A DNA stretch of 64,000 nucleotides, from assembly GCA_944385055.1 (NCBI GenBank), contig CALWVT010000007.1:1-64000 (forward strand). The letters are read 5' to 3'. Source of the stretch: an uncultured Clostridia bacterium (lineage in GTDB: Bacteria; Bacillota; Clostridia; Oscillospirales; Acutalibacteraceae). Each line of letters opens with the position of its first letter. Position 1 is the first letter of the stretch. A program made the position numbers and the translations under genes. The notes beneath the pieces were generated by a model. The model was not told the origin of the DNA, did not search any database, and saw nothing but the letters and a program-made list of their open reading frames with translations. Of this stretch, positions 17,710 to 27,174 are shown in pieces.

Positions 17710-18612
17710 ATGACGAAAGCGGCATCGAAGAGAAGAATGTCACCGAGACTGCGGACGGAGGCAAAATGGGGACTGGGCTTCATTGCCCCTACGATCATCG
17801 GCCTGCTCATTTTAAACTATTACCCGATTTTCGAGACCGTCTACGAATCGTTCTGCAAGACGGGCGACTTCGGGATTCACAATCAGTTTATCGGATTCGA
17901 AAACTACAAAAATGTCTTTACGGACCCCGAGGTTTACAGGACGCTGTTTAACTCGTTCCGGTACGCGGCCGTCAGCCTCGTCTTGACGATCGTGATCTCG
18001 CTCGTGCTCGCGGTCCTTCTAAACCGCAAGATGCACGGCCGCTCCGTTTACCGCACGATCTATTTCCTCCCGATGGTCTGTGCGCCGGCGGCGGTCGCCA
18101 TGGTTTGGAAGTGGATGTTAAACCAGAACTACGGCCTGATTAACCACCTGTTCGGCACGAACATCAACTGGATCACGGACCCGAACATCGCGTGGCTGAG
18201 CATGGTCATCGTCGGCACGTGGAGCGGCATCGGCAACAATATGATCCTCCTGCTCGGCAGTTTACAGGACATCCCGAAAGATTACTATGAGGCGGCCGCC
18301 ATCGACGGCTCGACGGGGATTCACTCGTTTTTCCATATCACGATCCCGCTGTTGAGCCCGACGCTGTTCTTTATTATCCAGACCGGCATCATCGGCGCTT
18401 TGCAGATGTTCGACCTGCCGTTTATGCTGATGGACCAGAGCAGCCGCGCGTGGCCGACGGTCAAGACGATCACGTACCTATTTTACGAATACGCGTTCGA
18501 ACACGGGGACAAGGGTTACGGCTCGACAATCGTTGTGTTTATGATCCTCGTCATCGGGATTTTGACGGTAATCCTGCAGAAGACAGAAAAGAAGTGGGTG
18601 CATTATGACTAA
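17710..18612 (+). CDS. Sugar ABC transporter permease (MalF/MsmF type)
   Basis: 300 residues with six predicted membrane helices and the EAA loop motif EAAAIDGSTGIHSFFHITIP (about residues 196-215), which contacts the ATPase. The N-terminal helix region reads LGFIAPTIIGLLILNYYPI, characteristic of MalF-like permeases. It pairs with the next permease, whose start lies inside its last codons. No ATPase gene is in the operon, so a shared MsmK-type ATPase elsewhere in the genome is expected. Confidence 0.95.
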   Translation: MTKAASKRRMSPRLRTEAKWGLGFIAPTIIGLLILNYYPIFETVYESFCKTGDFGIHNQFIGFENYKNVFTDPEVYRTLFNSFRYAAVSLVLTIVISLVLAVLLNRKMHGRSVYRTIYFLPMVCAPAAVAMVWKWMLNQNYGLINHLFGTNINWITDPNIAWLSMVIVGTWSGIGNNMILLLGSLQDIPKDYYEAAAIDGSTGIHSFFHITIPLLSPTLFFIIQTGIIGALQMFDLPFMLMDQSSRAWPTVKTITYLFYEYAFEHGDKGYGSTIVVFMILVIGILTVILQKTEKKWVHYD

Positions 18613-19498
18613 GATACAGACGAAAACGCCGAACAGAAACGACAGCCTCGACGCCGGCATGGGCTGGCACGCGAAGCGGACACTGGTCAATACAATCATC
18701 CATGTCTGCCTGATCGTGGGCTCGATTGTGATGATTGTGCCGTTTGTCTGGATGGTGCTCACCGCGTTCAAGACGAAGACGGAAGCGATCTCGGTCAACC
18801 CGTTTTACATCTTCCCGCAGGCCGCCTGGCACATCGAAAACTTCATCGAGGTTTGGAATTCCTACAATTTCTTCGACCTTTATAAGAACACGCTGATTAT
18901 GATCGCGCTGCGCGTGCTGTGCGCGTGCCTGACCGCGACGCTCGCGGGGTATGCGTTCGGCCGGCTGCGCTTCCCGCTGAAGAATTTCTTCTTTGCGCTC
19001 GTGCTCATCCAGATGATGGTGCCCGGCCAGATCTTCACAATCCCGCAGTACTTGATCGTCTCGAAGCTGCACGCGCTCAATACGCAGTTCGCACTCGTCA
19101 TGCCGGGCCTTGTCACCGCGTACGGCACGTACCTGTGTAAGCAGGGCTACCAAAGCCTGCCGAAATCGATTGAGGAGGCGGCGGAAATCGACGGCTGCAA
19201 CGTCGCACAGCGGTTTCTGTTCATCATGCTTCCGCTGACGCGCTCGTCGCTTGTGTCCTTGGGCATCTTCACGGCGCTGTTCGCGTACAAGGACCTGATG
19301 TGGCCGCTGCTCGTCTGCCCGCAGCCCGAATACACGACGCTGACCGCCGGCCTCTCGCGGCTGCAGGGCCAGTTTACGAGCAATTACCCGCAGATGATGG
19401 CGGGCGCCGTGATGGCCGTGATTCCGATGATTGTCATTTACCTGATTTTCCAGCGGCAGTTCATCGAGGGCATCGCTTCTTCGGGCGAAAAGCTTTAA
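18605..19498 (+). CDS. Sugar ABC transporter permease (MalG/MsmG type)
   Basis: 297 residues, six membrane helices, and the EAA loop EEAAEIDGCNVAQRFLFIML near residue 195. The start overlaps the upstream permease by 8 bases, so both are translated together. The C-terminus ends with the usual QRQFIEGIASSGEKL-type tail of MalG-like permeases (IxGxxxGAxKG). It forms the heterodimeric channel with the preceding permease. Confidence 0.95.
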   Translation: MTKIQTKTPNRNDSLDAGMGWHAKRTLVNTIIHVCLIVGSIVMIVPFVWMVLTAFKTKTEAISVNPFYIFPQAAWHIENFIEVWNSYNFFDLYKNTLIMIALRVLCACLTATLAGYAFGRLRFPLKNFFFALVLIQMMVPGQIFTIPQYLIVSKLHALNTQFALVMPGLVTAYGTYLCKQGYQSLPKSIEEAAEIDGCNVAQRFLFIMLPLTRSSLVSLGIFTALFAYKDLMWPLLVCPQPEYTTLTAGLSRLQGQFTSNYPQMMAGAVMAVIPMIVIYLIFQRQFIEGIASSGEKL

Positions 19499-19616
19499 AA
19501 ACCCACGGGCGTTTGGTATACTGGGGCTGGAAGCCTTTCCAAAACGAAGCGCGCAGGCGGGAAAGACGCCTGTCCGGCCCCGCGGCCAAAAGCCGCTCGA
19601 AAACGCCCTCTTTTGT

Positions 19617-19659
19617 GCGGCGCCGGTGCTGTGTTTTGCGTGCCGGCGCCGCCTTTTTT
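19617..19659 (+). terminator. Internal terminator between transport and hydrolase genes
   Basis: GCGGCGCCGG (19617-19626) pairs with CCGGCGCCGC (19643-19652) and CTTTTTT follows. It would reduce transcription of the galactosidase part relative to the transporter. Confidence 0.75.
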
Positions 19660-19730
19660 GTCAACCGGCCGCACAAGGAAAAGCGGCGCCCCATCGAACA
19701 GAAACGTTTTTAAGAAAGGAATTTTAAAAG

Positions 19731-20885
19731 ATGCAAAGACAGGCAATGTGCGCGGTTCCGCCGATGGGCTGGAACTCGTGGAATACGTTTACGGACAAGA
19801 TCAATGAGGACGTCGTAAAGCAGACCGCGGACGCGATGGCCGACCAGGGCTTTTTGGAGGCCGGCTACCAATACCTCGTGATCGACGACTGCTGGAGCTT
19901 AAAGCAGCGCGACGAGGCGGGGAACCTCGCCGCGGACCCGGAAAAATTCCCGCATGGGATCCGGGCGCTCGCGGATTACGTCCACGCGAAGGGGCTCAAG
20001 CTCGGCATCTACAGCTGCTGCGGCACGCGGACCTGCGCGAATTATCCGGGCAGCTTTGAGCACGAATACCAGGACGCGCGCCAGTTTGCGCAGTGGGGCA
20101 TCGATTACTTAAAGTACGACAACTGCTTTAAGCCCCAATTCCAGGACGGGCCGACGCTGTACCGCCGCATGAGCCTGGCGCTGGCAAATTGTGGGCGGGA
20201 CATCGTCTTTTCCGCGTGCCAGTGGGGGAAAGATTCCGTGTACGACTGGATTCGTTCCACCGGCGCGCACCTGTTCCGCTCGACGGAGGATATCAACGAT
20301 TCCTGGAATTCCATCCGGGACATCGCGTGCTCCCAGATGGACAAGCTCAAATACACGGGCGCGTACTGCCACAACGACATGGACATGCTCGTCGTCGGCA
20401 TGTACGGCAAGGGCGGCAACGACTATATCGCCGCCGGCGGCTGCACGGACGAGGAATACCAGACGCATTTTTCGCTGTGGGCGATGATGAATTCCCCGCT
20501 GATGATCGGCTGCGACGTCCGGAACGTGTCCGACGCGGCGAAGAAAATCCTTTTAAACCGCGATTTGATTGCGATTAACCAGGACGTCGAGTGCCGCGCG
20601 CCGTTTTTACTAAACTGCGTCACGAACGACGCGGACCTGTATGTGATGGTGAAGGTTTTGTCAAACGGCGACCTCGCGCTCGCGCTGTTCAACATGGGCG
20701 ATGTGCCGGCCCTCGGCGCCGTCGATTTCTGCGACTTCGGCCTGCCGGCGAACGCGGGCATGGCGCTTCAATTCTACGACTGCATCGAACACACCGAGGC
20801 CGGGGTGTGGGAGGAGGTCTTCACGACGACCGTGCCGTCGCACGGCTCGAAGGTGTACCGCTGCAAGCTGGTGAAAAAGCCATGA
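19731..20885 (+). CDS. Alpha-galactosidase, glycoside hydrolase family 27
   Basis: 384 residues without a signal peptide, hence cytoplasmic. The GH27 opening PPMGWNSWNTF is followed by VIDDCW, the nucleophile Asp in YLKYDNC (about D130), and the acid/base Asp in RSTEDINDSW (about D187, RxxxD). The C-terminal third is the beta-sandwich domain. It cleaves terminal alpha-1,6-galactose from melibiose/raffinose-type sugars imported by the upstream transporter. The ATG at 19731 has AAAGGAATTTTAAAAG upstream. The stop overlaps the next start as ATGA. Confidence 0.96.
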   Translation: MQRQAMCAVPPMGWNSWNTFTDKINEDVVKQTADAMADQGFLEAGYQYLVIDDCWSLKQRDEAGNLAADPEKFPHGIRALADYVHAKGLKLGIYSCCGTRTCANYPGSFEHEYQDARQFAQWGIDYLKYDNCFKPQFQDGPTLYRRMSLALANCGRDIVFSACQWGKDSVYDWIRSTGAHLFRSTEDINDSWNSIRDIACSQMDKLKYTGAYCHNDMDMLVVGMYGKGGNDYIAAGGCTDEEYQTHFSLWAMMNSPLMIGCDVRNVSDAAKKILLNRDLIAINQDVECRAPFLLNCVTNDADLYVMVKVLSNGDLALALFNMGDVPALGAVDFCDFGLPANAGMALQFYDCIEHTEAGVWEEVFTTTVPSHGSKVYRCKLVKKP

Positions 20886-21106
20886 CCGGGCGCACCTGTA
20901 TGCAGTGTGGGAAACCCCTGCAATCCGACGAAATTGCGCTGCATCGGCGGCTGTTCGGCCGGGGCGTGACGGCCTACCGGTGCTTAGACTGCCAGGCGGC
21001 GTATCTGAACACGACGCGCGCGCGTTTGGAGGCGGTGATTGCGCGGTATCACGAGACCGGCATCTGCGCGCTGTTCGCAAAATGGGACACAAAAGGAGGC
21101 AGCTAG
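20882..21106 (+). CDS. Small zinc-ribbon-like protein between two galactosidase genes
   Basis: 74 residues, starting MTGRTCMQCGKPL. Two CxxC knuckles (CMQC at residues 6-9, CLDC about 38-41) plus a later single Cys form a likely zinc ribbon, followed by a helical RARLEAVIARYHETGICALF. The ATG overlaps the TGA of the alpha-galactosidase as ATGA, and the stop is 2 bases before the ATG of the next enzyme, so it is translationally coupled to both. This tight packing argues strongly that it is a real gene. I do not recognise a named family and cannot assign a function. Confidence 0.75.
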   Translation: MTGRTCMQCGKPLQSDEIALHRRLFGRGVTAYRCLDCQAAYLNTTRARLEAVIARYHETGICALFAKWDTKGGS

Positions 21107-21108
21107 CT

Positions 21109-23139
21109 ATGGAAGCGGCAAAGACGATACGATTTGAAATTAACTGCCAGAAAGGCAGGCAAATCTGCGCACAGGCCCCCGTAAACGGGGCATACGAGGC
21201 GGACGGCGTCCGCGTGGAAGTAAAACAGGCGGCGCGGGGGGCGTGCCAATGGGGCGAAATCCGGGTCGCACTGCAAAATGAGTCGTGCCGGGAAAACTGG
21301 AATCTGGCGCTTTCGTGCCCCGTGCGGGTCTGGGTGCCGTTTGAAAAGCCGAAAAAGATGACGGCTTTGTACCTATTTAACGAATGGTGGACGCGGCCGG
21401 CGTTTCTCGAGCGCTTCCCGGAAATCCCCGACCGCACGCAGGTGCTGCTGTGCGAATACGCGGACCGCTTTGCCTGCGTCGTGCCGATGGTGGGCGAAGC
21501 GTTCAAGGCCGTTTTAAGCGGCGGCACGGACACGGAGCTGTGTCTGACGATGGCGGCCGCGCTGGGCGGGCAGCGCACGCTTTCGGAACCGCTTTACGTC
21601 GTGGGCGAGGGCCGGGATATCTACGGGGCCATCCGCGAAGCGTTTCGCGAGATCGCGGCGTACAAGGGCATCCGCCTGCGCGAAGCGCGCCGCGTGCCGG
21701 AGATGTTCCGCTACCTCGGCTGGTGCAGCTGGGACGCGTTTTATAAGGATGTCAGCGAGGCGGGCATCCGCGAAAAGGCCGAAGAGCTCTCCGAAAAGCA
21801 CATCCCCGTGCGCTGGATGCTCATCGACGACGGCTGGCTCTCGGAAACCGGCGAGCGGCTCGAGGATTTCCTGCCGGACAAAAAGAAGTTCCCGCACGGC
21901 TTTCGGGAAATGACCGAAGACATCCGAAAGACGACCGCCGTCTCCTGGTTCGGCGTCTGGCACGCGCTGGGCGGCTACTGGGGCGGCATTGCGCCGGAGA
22001 GCCCCCTCGCGCAAAAGGAGCAGGCGCACCTTTACCGGGCCGTCAACGGGAAACTGCTGCCGAGCCCGTTTACGGGGGAGGGCTTTTACCGGGATTGGTA
22101 CGCGGCGTTAAACCGCGAGGGCATCTCCTTTGTCAAGGTGGACGGGCAGAGCGCGGTCCCCTATTACTTCGAAAACAGCCTGCCGCTTGGCGCCGCGGCC
22201 CGCGGCATGAACGAGGCGCTCGAGGGCGGCGCTTCCCGCATGGACGGCGCCGTAATCAACTGCATGGGCATGGCGATGGAGAGCATTTTGGCAAGGCCCG
22301 CCACCGCGGTCTCCCGCAACAGCGACGATTTCTGCCCGAACAAGGCGGACGGCTTTGCCGAGCACCTCTTGCAGAACGCCTACAACGCGCTGTACCACAA
22401 CGAGCTGTACGGCTGCGACTGGGACATGTTCTGGACGATGCACAAAGACGCGAAAAAGCACAGCCTTTTGCGCGCAGTCAGCGGCGGGCCGGTCTATACG
22501 AGCGACAAGCCCGGCGCGACCGACCCGGAAGTCTTAAAGCCGCTTGTGTACCACGACGGCGAACTTCTGCAGATGGCGCGCGCGGCGAAACCGACGGCGG
22601 ACTGCGTGTTCTCGAACCCATTGAAAAAGGGGGTCTTGAAGCTCCACAACGTGGCCCCGTACGGCGGGCAGACGGCCGGCGGCATCGCCGCGTTTAACCT
22701 GACGGGCCGCGCGCAGCATTTTTCGTTCTCCCCCGCGGAAATCCCGGATCTGGAGCGGGCGGACGCCTACTGGGTCTACGACTATTTTCAGCAGAAGGCC
22801 GCGTTCCTCGCCCCGAACGCGACGTATGGCGCGGCGCTCGAGGCGGACCAATTTGCGTGGTTTCTGCTGCTGCCCTGCGGGGCGCACGGCGCATATTTGG
22901 GGCTTTTGGACAAATACGCGGGCTTCCTGGCCGTCGAAAGCCTGCAGGAAAGCGCGTCTGGAGCGTCCCTGACCCTCCACGAGACCGGCCGGTTCGGCTG
23001 GATTTCCGAAAAGCCGCCGCGCAGCTTATTTGTAAATGCCCAGGAATTTACCGGGGAAATCGAGCAGATCGCGCCGTGCGTCTACGCGGCCGCGCTGCCG
23101 GAATCGCCCGAAAAGGCGGCGGTCACGCTATTCTGGTGA
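21109..23139 (+). CDS. Raffinose synthase/Sip1-like alpha-galactosidase (GH36-related)
   Basis: 676 residues, no signal peptide. The catalytic barrel shows FRYLGWCSWDAFY (about 200), MLIDDGWLS (about 236), WFGVWHALGGYWGG (about 283), FVKVDGQS with the candidate nucleophile Asp (about 345), and VSRNSDDF with the candidate acid/base (about 403). These are the landmarks of the plant raffinose synthase / seed imbibition protein group, whose bacterial members hydrolyse or transfer alpha-galactose. GGAGG lies 9 bases before the ATG at 21109. As the last gene of the operon it probably widens the range of oligosaccharides handled beyond the GH27 enzyme. Confidence 0.9.
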   Translation: MEAAKTIRFEINCQKGRQICAQAPVNGAYEADGVRVEVKQAARGACQWGEIRVALQNESCRENWNLALSCPVRVWVPFEKPKKMTALYLFNEWWTRPAFLERFPEIPDRTQVLLCEYADRFACVVPMVGEAFKAVLSGGTDTELCLTMAAALGGQRTLSEPLYVVGEGRDIYGAIREAFREIAAYKGIRLREARRVPEMFRYLGWCSWDAFYKDVSEAGIREKAEELSEKHIPVRWMLIDDGWLSETGERLEDFLPDKKKFPHGFREMTEDIRKTTAVSWFGVWHALGGYWGGIAPESPLAQKEQAHLYRAVNGKLLPSPFTGEGFYRDWYAALNREGISFVKVDGQSAVPYYFENSLPLGAAARGMNEALEGGASRMDGAVINCMGMAMESILARPATAVSRNSDDFCPNKADGFAEHLLQNAYNALYHNELYGCDWDMFWTMHKDAKKHSLLRAVSGGPVYTSDKPGATDPEVLKPLVYHDGELLQMARAAKPTADCVFSNPLKKGVLKLHNVAPYGGQTAGGIAAFNLTGRAQHFSFSPAEIPDLERADAYWVYDYFQQKAAFLAPNATYGAALEADQFAWFLLLPCGAHGAYLGLLDKYAGFLAVESLQESASGASLTLHETGRFGWISEKPPRSLFVNAQEFTGEIEQIAPCVYAAALPESPEKAAVTLFW

Positions 23140-23186
23140 TATATCATAATATAAAAAGAAAAGAATATAATAAAGAAAAGAAAAAA

Positions 23187-23230
23187 ACGGCAGGGCTTTC
23201 GCACATGCGCAGAAGCCCTGCCGTTTTGGT
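23187..23230 (+). terminator. Bidirectional terminator between galactoside operon and metal ATPase
   Basis: ACGGCAGGGCTT (23187-23198) pairs perfectly with AAGCCCTGCCGT (23213-23224), with an A-tract on the left and TTTTGGTTTT on the right. It serves the convergent genes on both sides. Confidence 0.9.
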
Positions 23231-23255
23231 TTTCATTTTTCGCCGCGCCGCTTTT

Positions 23256-25142
23256 TTAGAGCTTTTTGACGAACAGCGCGCGGATCGCGTTTAACACCGC
23301 GAGGACCATGACGCCGACGTCCGCGAAAATCGCGAGCCACATACTCGCAAGGCCCAGCGCGCCGAGCACGAGGCACAACAGTTTGATGCCGATTGCGAAC
23401 ACAATGTTCTGGTACACAATCGAAAGGCACTTGCGGCTGATCTTGATGGCCTTCGAAATCTTTAACGGGTCGTCGTCCATCAAAACAATGTCCGCGGCCT
23501 CGATTGCGGCGTCGGAGCCCATCGCGCCCATCGCGATGCCGATGTCGGCCCGGCCGAGCACCGGCGCGTCGTTGATGCCGTCGCCGACGAACGCGAGCTT
23601 TTCCTTTTCGGGTTTCCCCTGTAAGAGGGCCTCGACCTTTTCGACCTTCCCGGCCGGCAAAAGCTCACTGTACACCTCGTCGATGCCGAGCTCGCCCGCG
23701 ACCGCGTCGGCGACCTTCTTCGCGTCGCCGGTGAGCATGACGGTCTTGCGGACGCCGGCGGCCTTCAACGCCCGGACCGCTTCCTTCGCGTGCGGCTTTA
23801 CGACGTCGGAAATCACGATGTGGCCGGCGTATTTGCCGTCGATGGCCATGTGGATGATCGTGCCGACGCTGTGGCACGGGATAAACGGGATGCCCAGATG
23901 GTCCATGAGCTTGTCGTTGCCGGCCGCGACGGAGACGCCGTCCACCTTCGCGAGGACGCCGTTGCCGCTGATTTCCTGGATGTCGGACACACGGCTGCGG
24001 TCGATTTCCCTGCCGTACGCCCGCTGCAGGCTCTTGCTGATCGGGTGGGAGGAGGCGCTTTCGGCCAAAGCCGCGTACTCGAGGAGCTTTTCGTTTTCCA
24101 GTTCGCTGTGGTGGATGCCGTTGACTTCAAACACGCCCTGCGTCAGCGTGCCGGTCTTATCGAACACGACCGTGCGCGTCTGCGACAGCGTTTCGAGGTA
24201 ATTCGAACCCTTGACGAGCACGCCCGCCCGGCTCGCCCCGCCGATGCCGGCGAAAAACGACAGCGGGATGCTGATGACCAAGGCGCACGGGCAGGAAATA
24301 ACGAGGAAGGTCAGCGCGCGGTAAATCCAGCTGCCCCAGTCCGGTGAGAGCCCCATGAACGCCATGCGCACGAGCGGCGGCAGGACCGCCAGCGCCAGCG
24401 CGGCAAAGCACACGGCCGGCGTGTAGATGCGGGCGAATTTCGAGATAAAATCCTCCGACTTCGACTTGCGCGAGCTCGCGTTCTCCACGAGGTCGAGAAT
24501 CTTCGAGACGGTCGATTCGCCGAATTCCTTCGTCGTTTGGATCTTCAAAACGCCGTTTTGGTTGATGCAGCCCGAGATGACCTCGTCGCCGGGGCCGGCC
24601 TCCCGCGGCAGGCTTTCGCCGGTCAGCGCCGCGGTGTTTAACGTCGAGCGCCCTTCCACGACCGTGCCGTCGATCGGCACCTTTTCACCCGGCTGCACGA
24701 CGATCACACTGCCGGGCGCGACCTCGTCGGGGTCGACTTTTGTAAGTTTCCCGTCTTTTTCGATGTTCGCGTAGTCGGGGCGGATGTCCATCAGGTCGCT
24801 GATGTTGCGCCGGCTTCTGCCGACGGCGTAGCTCTGGAACCATTCGCCGATCTGATAAAACAGCATGACGGCGATGGCCTCCGTGTAGTCGCCGCTTTGC
24901 TCATACAGCGCGAGCGCAATCGCGCCGACCGTCGCGACGGCCATCAAAAAGCACTCGTCAAATACCTGGCGGTGCAAAATCCCCTTGAGCGCCTTCCACA
25001 GGATGTCGTAGCCCACGACAAAGTAGGGCACCATATACAGTATAAACCGCAGCACCCCCGCCGCCGGCACGAAGTTTAAAACAATCAGCAGCGCGGCGGA
25101 CACGAGGATGCGCGTGAGCATGATCTTCTGTTTCCGATTCAT
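23256..25142 (-). CDS. Heavy-metal-translocating P-type ATPase (P1B, CadA/ZntA-like)
   Basis: 628 residues. Membrane CPC motif in [13 protein letters not shown] (about 284-286), actuator TGES, phosphorylation site DKTGTLT (about D328), SSHPI (the SEHPL-type motif), and hinge [11 protein letters not shown] with TGES/HPI fits zinc/cadmium/lead export, although copper cannot be excluded. No metal-binding domain precedes the first helix; a separate HMA protein is encoded just upstream. The ATG at 25142 is chosen over a TTG two codons earlier because AAGGAGGGG is correctly spaced from it. It is the second gene of a two-gene operon under a palindromic operator. Confidence 0.95.
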   Translation of the reverse strand: MNRKQKIMLTRILVSAALLIVLNFVPAAGVLRFILYMVPYFVVGYDILWKALKGILHRQVFDECFLMAVATVGAIALALYEQSGDYTEAIAVMLFYQIGEWFQSYAVGRSRRNISDLMDIRPDYANIEKDGKLTKVDPDEVAPGSVIVVQPGEKVPIDGTVVEGRSTLNTAALTGESLPREAGPGDEVISGCINQNGVLKIQTTKEFGESTVSKILDLVENASSRKSKSEDFISKFARIYTPAVCFAALALAVLPPLVRMAFMGLSPDWGSWIYRALTFLVISCPCALVISIPLSFFAGIGGASRAGVLVKGSNYLETLSQTRTVVFDKTGTLTQGVFEVNGIHHSELENEKLLEYAALAESASSHPISKSLQRAYGREIDRSRVSDIQEISGNGVLAKVDGVSVAAGNDKLMDHLGIPFIPCHSVGTIIHMAIDGKYAGHIVISDVVKPHAKEAVRALKAAGVRKTVMLTGDAKKVADAVAGELGIDEVYSELLPAGKVEKVEALLQGKPEKEKLAFVGDGINDAPVLGRADIGIAMGAMGSDAAIEAADIVLMDDDPLKISKAIKISRKCLSIVYQNIVFAIGIKLLCLVLGALGLASMWLAIFADVGVMVLAVLNAIRALFVKKL

Positions 25143-25212
25143 AACCAAACCCCTCCTTCGGCGGCCCGCGTTTTGGCTTGCGGGCCGCCGTTTCCTCTCT
25201 CTGGTGTGCCGC

Positions 25213-25431
25213 TTAGAGGTACACTTCGCAGTCCGATTCGATCCGCTTGCAGTTCTTGCGCACCTGCTGCATGACGGCCTTCGGGTCCTGGCCCTCCTCG
25301 AACTCGACGTTCATCTTGAGCGTCATGAAGTTGACGACCGCGTCCTTGACCCCCGCCGTCTTCTTCGCGGCGCCCTCCATCTTGTTCGCGCAGTTCGCGC
25401 AGTCCACGTCGATCTTATACGTCTTTTTCAT
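25213..25431 (-). CDS. Stand-alone heavy-metal-associated (HMA) domain protein
   Basis: 72 residues forming a single ferredoxin-like HMA fold. The metal motif is DCANCANKM (residues 10-18) in place of the usual MxCxxC, and the family pattern continues with [18 protein letters not shown]. It is the first gene of the operon with the P1B ATPase and most likely hands metal ions to it, replacing the N-terminal HMA domain that the ATPase lacks. The Met before the first Cys is replaced by Asp-Cys context, as seen in some zinc/cadmium domains. Confidence 0.93.
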   Translation of the reverse strand: MKKTYKIDVDCANCANKMEGAAKKTAGVKDAVVNFMTLKMNVEFEEGQDPKAVMQQVRKNCKRIESDCEVYL

Positions 25432-25469
25432 CGGAAAAACCCCTTTGCAGTAAAATTTCAATCGGTAAA

Positions 25470-25496
25470 CTCTTAAACAATTAAGAGATTGTTTAA
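25470..25496. promoter_or_regulatory. Nested palindromic operator of the metal-export operon
   Basis: Two perfect inverted repeats overlap: TTAAACAAT-6-ATTGTTTAA (25473-25496) and CTCTTAA-4-TTAAGAG (25470-25487). They lie 39 bases upstream of the HMA start in an AT-rich patch, the usual place for an ArsR/SmtB-type metal sensor. No such regulator gene is in the window. Confidence 0.6.
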
Positions 25497-25578
25497 TCGT
25501 TACCCTCATTATAGCACCCGCCGCGCGGATGTCAATAGGGTTTTCGAAAATCTTTTTACTTTTTTGCGGCGCACAAAA

Positions 25579-25628
25579 GCCGCCCGCTGCCGGGCGCGGG
25601 AAATTTCCCATCGCGGGCAGCGGGCGGC
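25579..25628 (-). terminator. Terminator after metY (usable in both directions)
   Basis: GCCGCCCGCTGCC (25579-25591) and GGCAGCGGGCGGC (25616-25628) are a perfect 13-bp pair. On the minus strand TTTTGTG follows; on the plus strand TGTGTTTTTCTTTT follows. Confidence 0.8.
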
Positions 25629-25656
25629 TGTGTTTTTCTTTTAGAATTTTAAGAAA

Positions 25657-26946
25657 TCAGACCTTGTCGAGCGCCTGGGCGACGTCCGCGAGGATATCCT
25701 CGACGTCCTCAATGCCGACGGAGAGGCGCACGAGGTCCGCCGAGATGCCGGCCGCGGCGAGCTGTTCGTCGTTCATCTGGCCGTGCGTCGTGGAGGCCGG
25801 GTGCAGCACGCACGTCTTGGCGTCGGCCACATGCGTCGCGATGGACGCGAGCTTTAACGCGGACATGAACGTTTCCGCCGCCGCGCGGCCGCCCTTGACG
25901 CCGAACGAGATGACGCCGCACGAGCCGTGGGGCATGTACTTTTCGGCGAGTGCGTGGTGCGGGTCGGACGAAAGCCCCGGGTACTTCACCCACGAGACCT
26001 TGTCGCTTTGCTCGAGGAATTCCGCGACGGCCTGGGCGTTCGCGCAGTGACGCGCCATGCGCAGCGAGAGCGTCTCGAGCCCGACATTCAAAAGATACGC
26101 GTTCATCGGCGCGGCGCAGCTGCCGAAGTCGCGCATAAGCTGGGCGACGGCCTTCGTGATGTACGCGCCGCCCAAGCCGAACCGCTCCGTGTACGTGATG
26201 CCGTGGTAGCTCTCGTCCGGCGTTGTCAGGCCCGGGAACTTGTCCGCGTGGGCGGTCCAGTCGAAGTGGCCGGAATCGACAATCGCGCCGCCGACCGTGT
26301 TCGCGTGGCCGTCCATATATTTCGTCGTGGAATGCGTCACGATGTCGGCGCCCCACTCGAACGGATGGCAGTTAATCGGCGTCGGGAACGTGTTGTCCAC
26401 GATCAGCGGGACGCCGTGCGCGTGCGCGGCCTTCGCGAATTTCTCGATGTCGAGCACGGTCAATGCCGGGTTTGCGATCGTCTCGCCGAAGACGGCCTTC
26501 GTGTTCGGCTGAAACGCCGCGTTGAGCTCCTCCTGGGTGCAGTCGGGGTCGACAAACGTAAACGAGATGCCCATGCGGTGCATCGTCACGGAGAACAGGT
26601 TAAACGTGCCGCCGTAAATCGACGAGGACGCCACGACGTGGTCGCCGCACGACGCGATGTTGAACACGGCAAAGAAGTTCGCCGCCTGGCCCGAGGAGGT
26701 CAGCATCGCCGCGGTGCCGCCTTCGAGCGCGCAGATCTTCGCCGCGACCTGGTCGTTCGTCGGGTTCTGCAGGCGGGTGTAGAAATAGCCCTCCTTCTCG
26801 AGCTCGAAGAGCTTGGCCATTTCCGCGCACGACTCGTAGCGGAACGTCGTGGACTGGACGATCGGGATGTTGCGGGGTTCCCCGTTTTGCGGGCGGTAGC
26901 CGGCGTGGACGCACAGCGTGCCGGGCTTCTGTTCGTTCAAAGACAT
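25657..26946 (-). CDS. metY: O-acetylhomoserine (O-acetylserine) sulfhydrylase, PLP-dependent
   Basis: 429 residues of the Cys/Met-metabolism PLP family. Key features: YTRLQNPTNDQ near the N-terminus, the PLP-stacking Tyr and phosphate-binding SSGQAANF, and the Schiff-base Lys in HSTTKYMDGH (about K209). Length and the ERFGLGGAYI/TTHGQMNDEQL segments fit O-acetylhomoserine aminocarboxypropyltransferase, which makes homocysteine from O-acetylhomoserine and sulfide. The ATG at 26946 has GGGAG 11 bases upstream. It is transcribed alone from the promoter at 27048-27076. Confidence 0.95.
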   Translation of the reverse strand: MSLNEQKPGTLCVHAGYRPQNGEPRNIPIVQSTTFRYESCAEMAKLFELEKEGYFYTRLQNPTNDQVAAKICALEGGTAAMLTSSGQAANFFAVFNIASCGDHVVASSSIYGGTFNLFSVTMHRMGISFTFVDPDCTQEELNAAFQPNTKAVFGETIANPALTVLDIEKFAKAAHAHGVPLIVDNTFPTPINCHPFEWGADIVTHSTTKYMDGHANTVGGAIVDSGHFDWTAHADKFPGLTTPDESYHGITYTERFGLGGAYITKAVAQLMRDFGSCAAPMNAYLLNVGLETLSLRMARHCANAQAVAEFLEQSDKVSWVKYPGLSSDPHHALAEKYMPHGSCGVISFGVKGGRAAAETFMSALKLASIATHVADAKTCVLHPASTTHGQMNDEQLAAAGISADLVRLSVGIEDVEDILADVAQALDKV

Positions 26947-26971
26947 AAAAACACGCTCCCTTTCTTCGGAA

Positions 26972-27020
26972 AGCCGCTTTCTTCATAATCGTAAACGGAT
27001 CATATAAAAAGAAAGCGGCT
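26972..27020 (-). promoter_or_regulatory. Long-stem hairpin in the metY leader
   Basis: AGCCGCTTTCTT (26972-26983) pairs perfectly with AAGAAAGCGGCT (27009-27020) across a 25-base loop. On the mRNA it ends about 25 bases before the ATG, leaving the ribosome-binding site open. I do not see an S-box or T-box. On the plus strand it is followed by T-rich sequence, so it could also act as a terminator for rightward transcripts. Confidence 0.5.
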
Positions 27021-27047
27021 GCATTTTTAAAGTTTTTTCGCCCTCTC

Positions 27048-27076
27048 ATCATAGCACAGAAACGCTTTCCCGACAA
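27048..27076 (-). promoter_or_regulatory. Promoter of metY
   Basis: On the minus strand TTGTCG (27076-27071), 17 bases, TATGAT (27053-27048). Confidence 0.65.
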
Positions 27077-27174
27077 GGGCGGGGTGGGGGAGATAGGAAT
27101 CGGAAATCTTATTTTTAGAATACAGACGATTTCGCATAAAATTTTTAAAGAATAAAAAATATTTTATAAATCGA

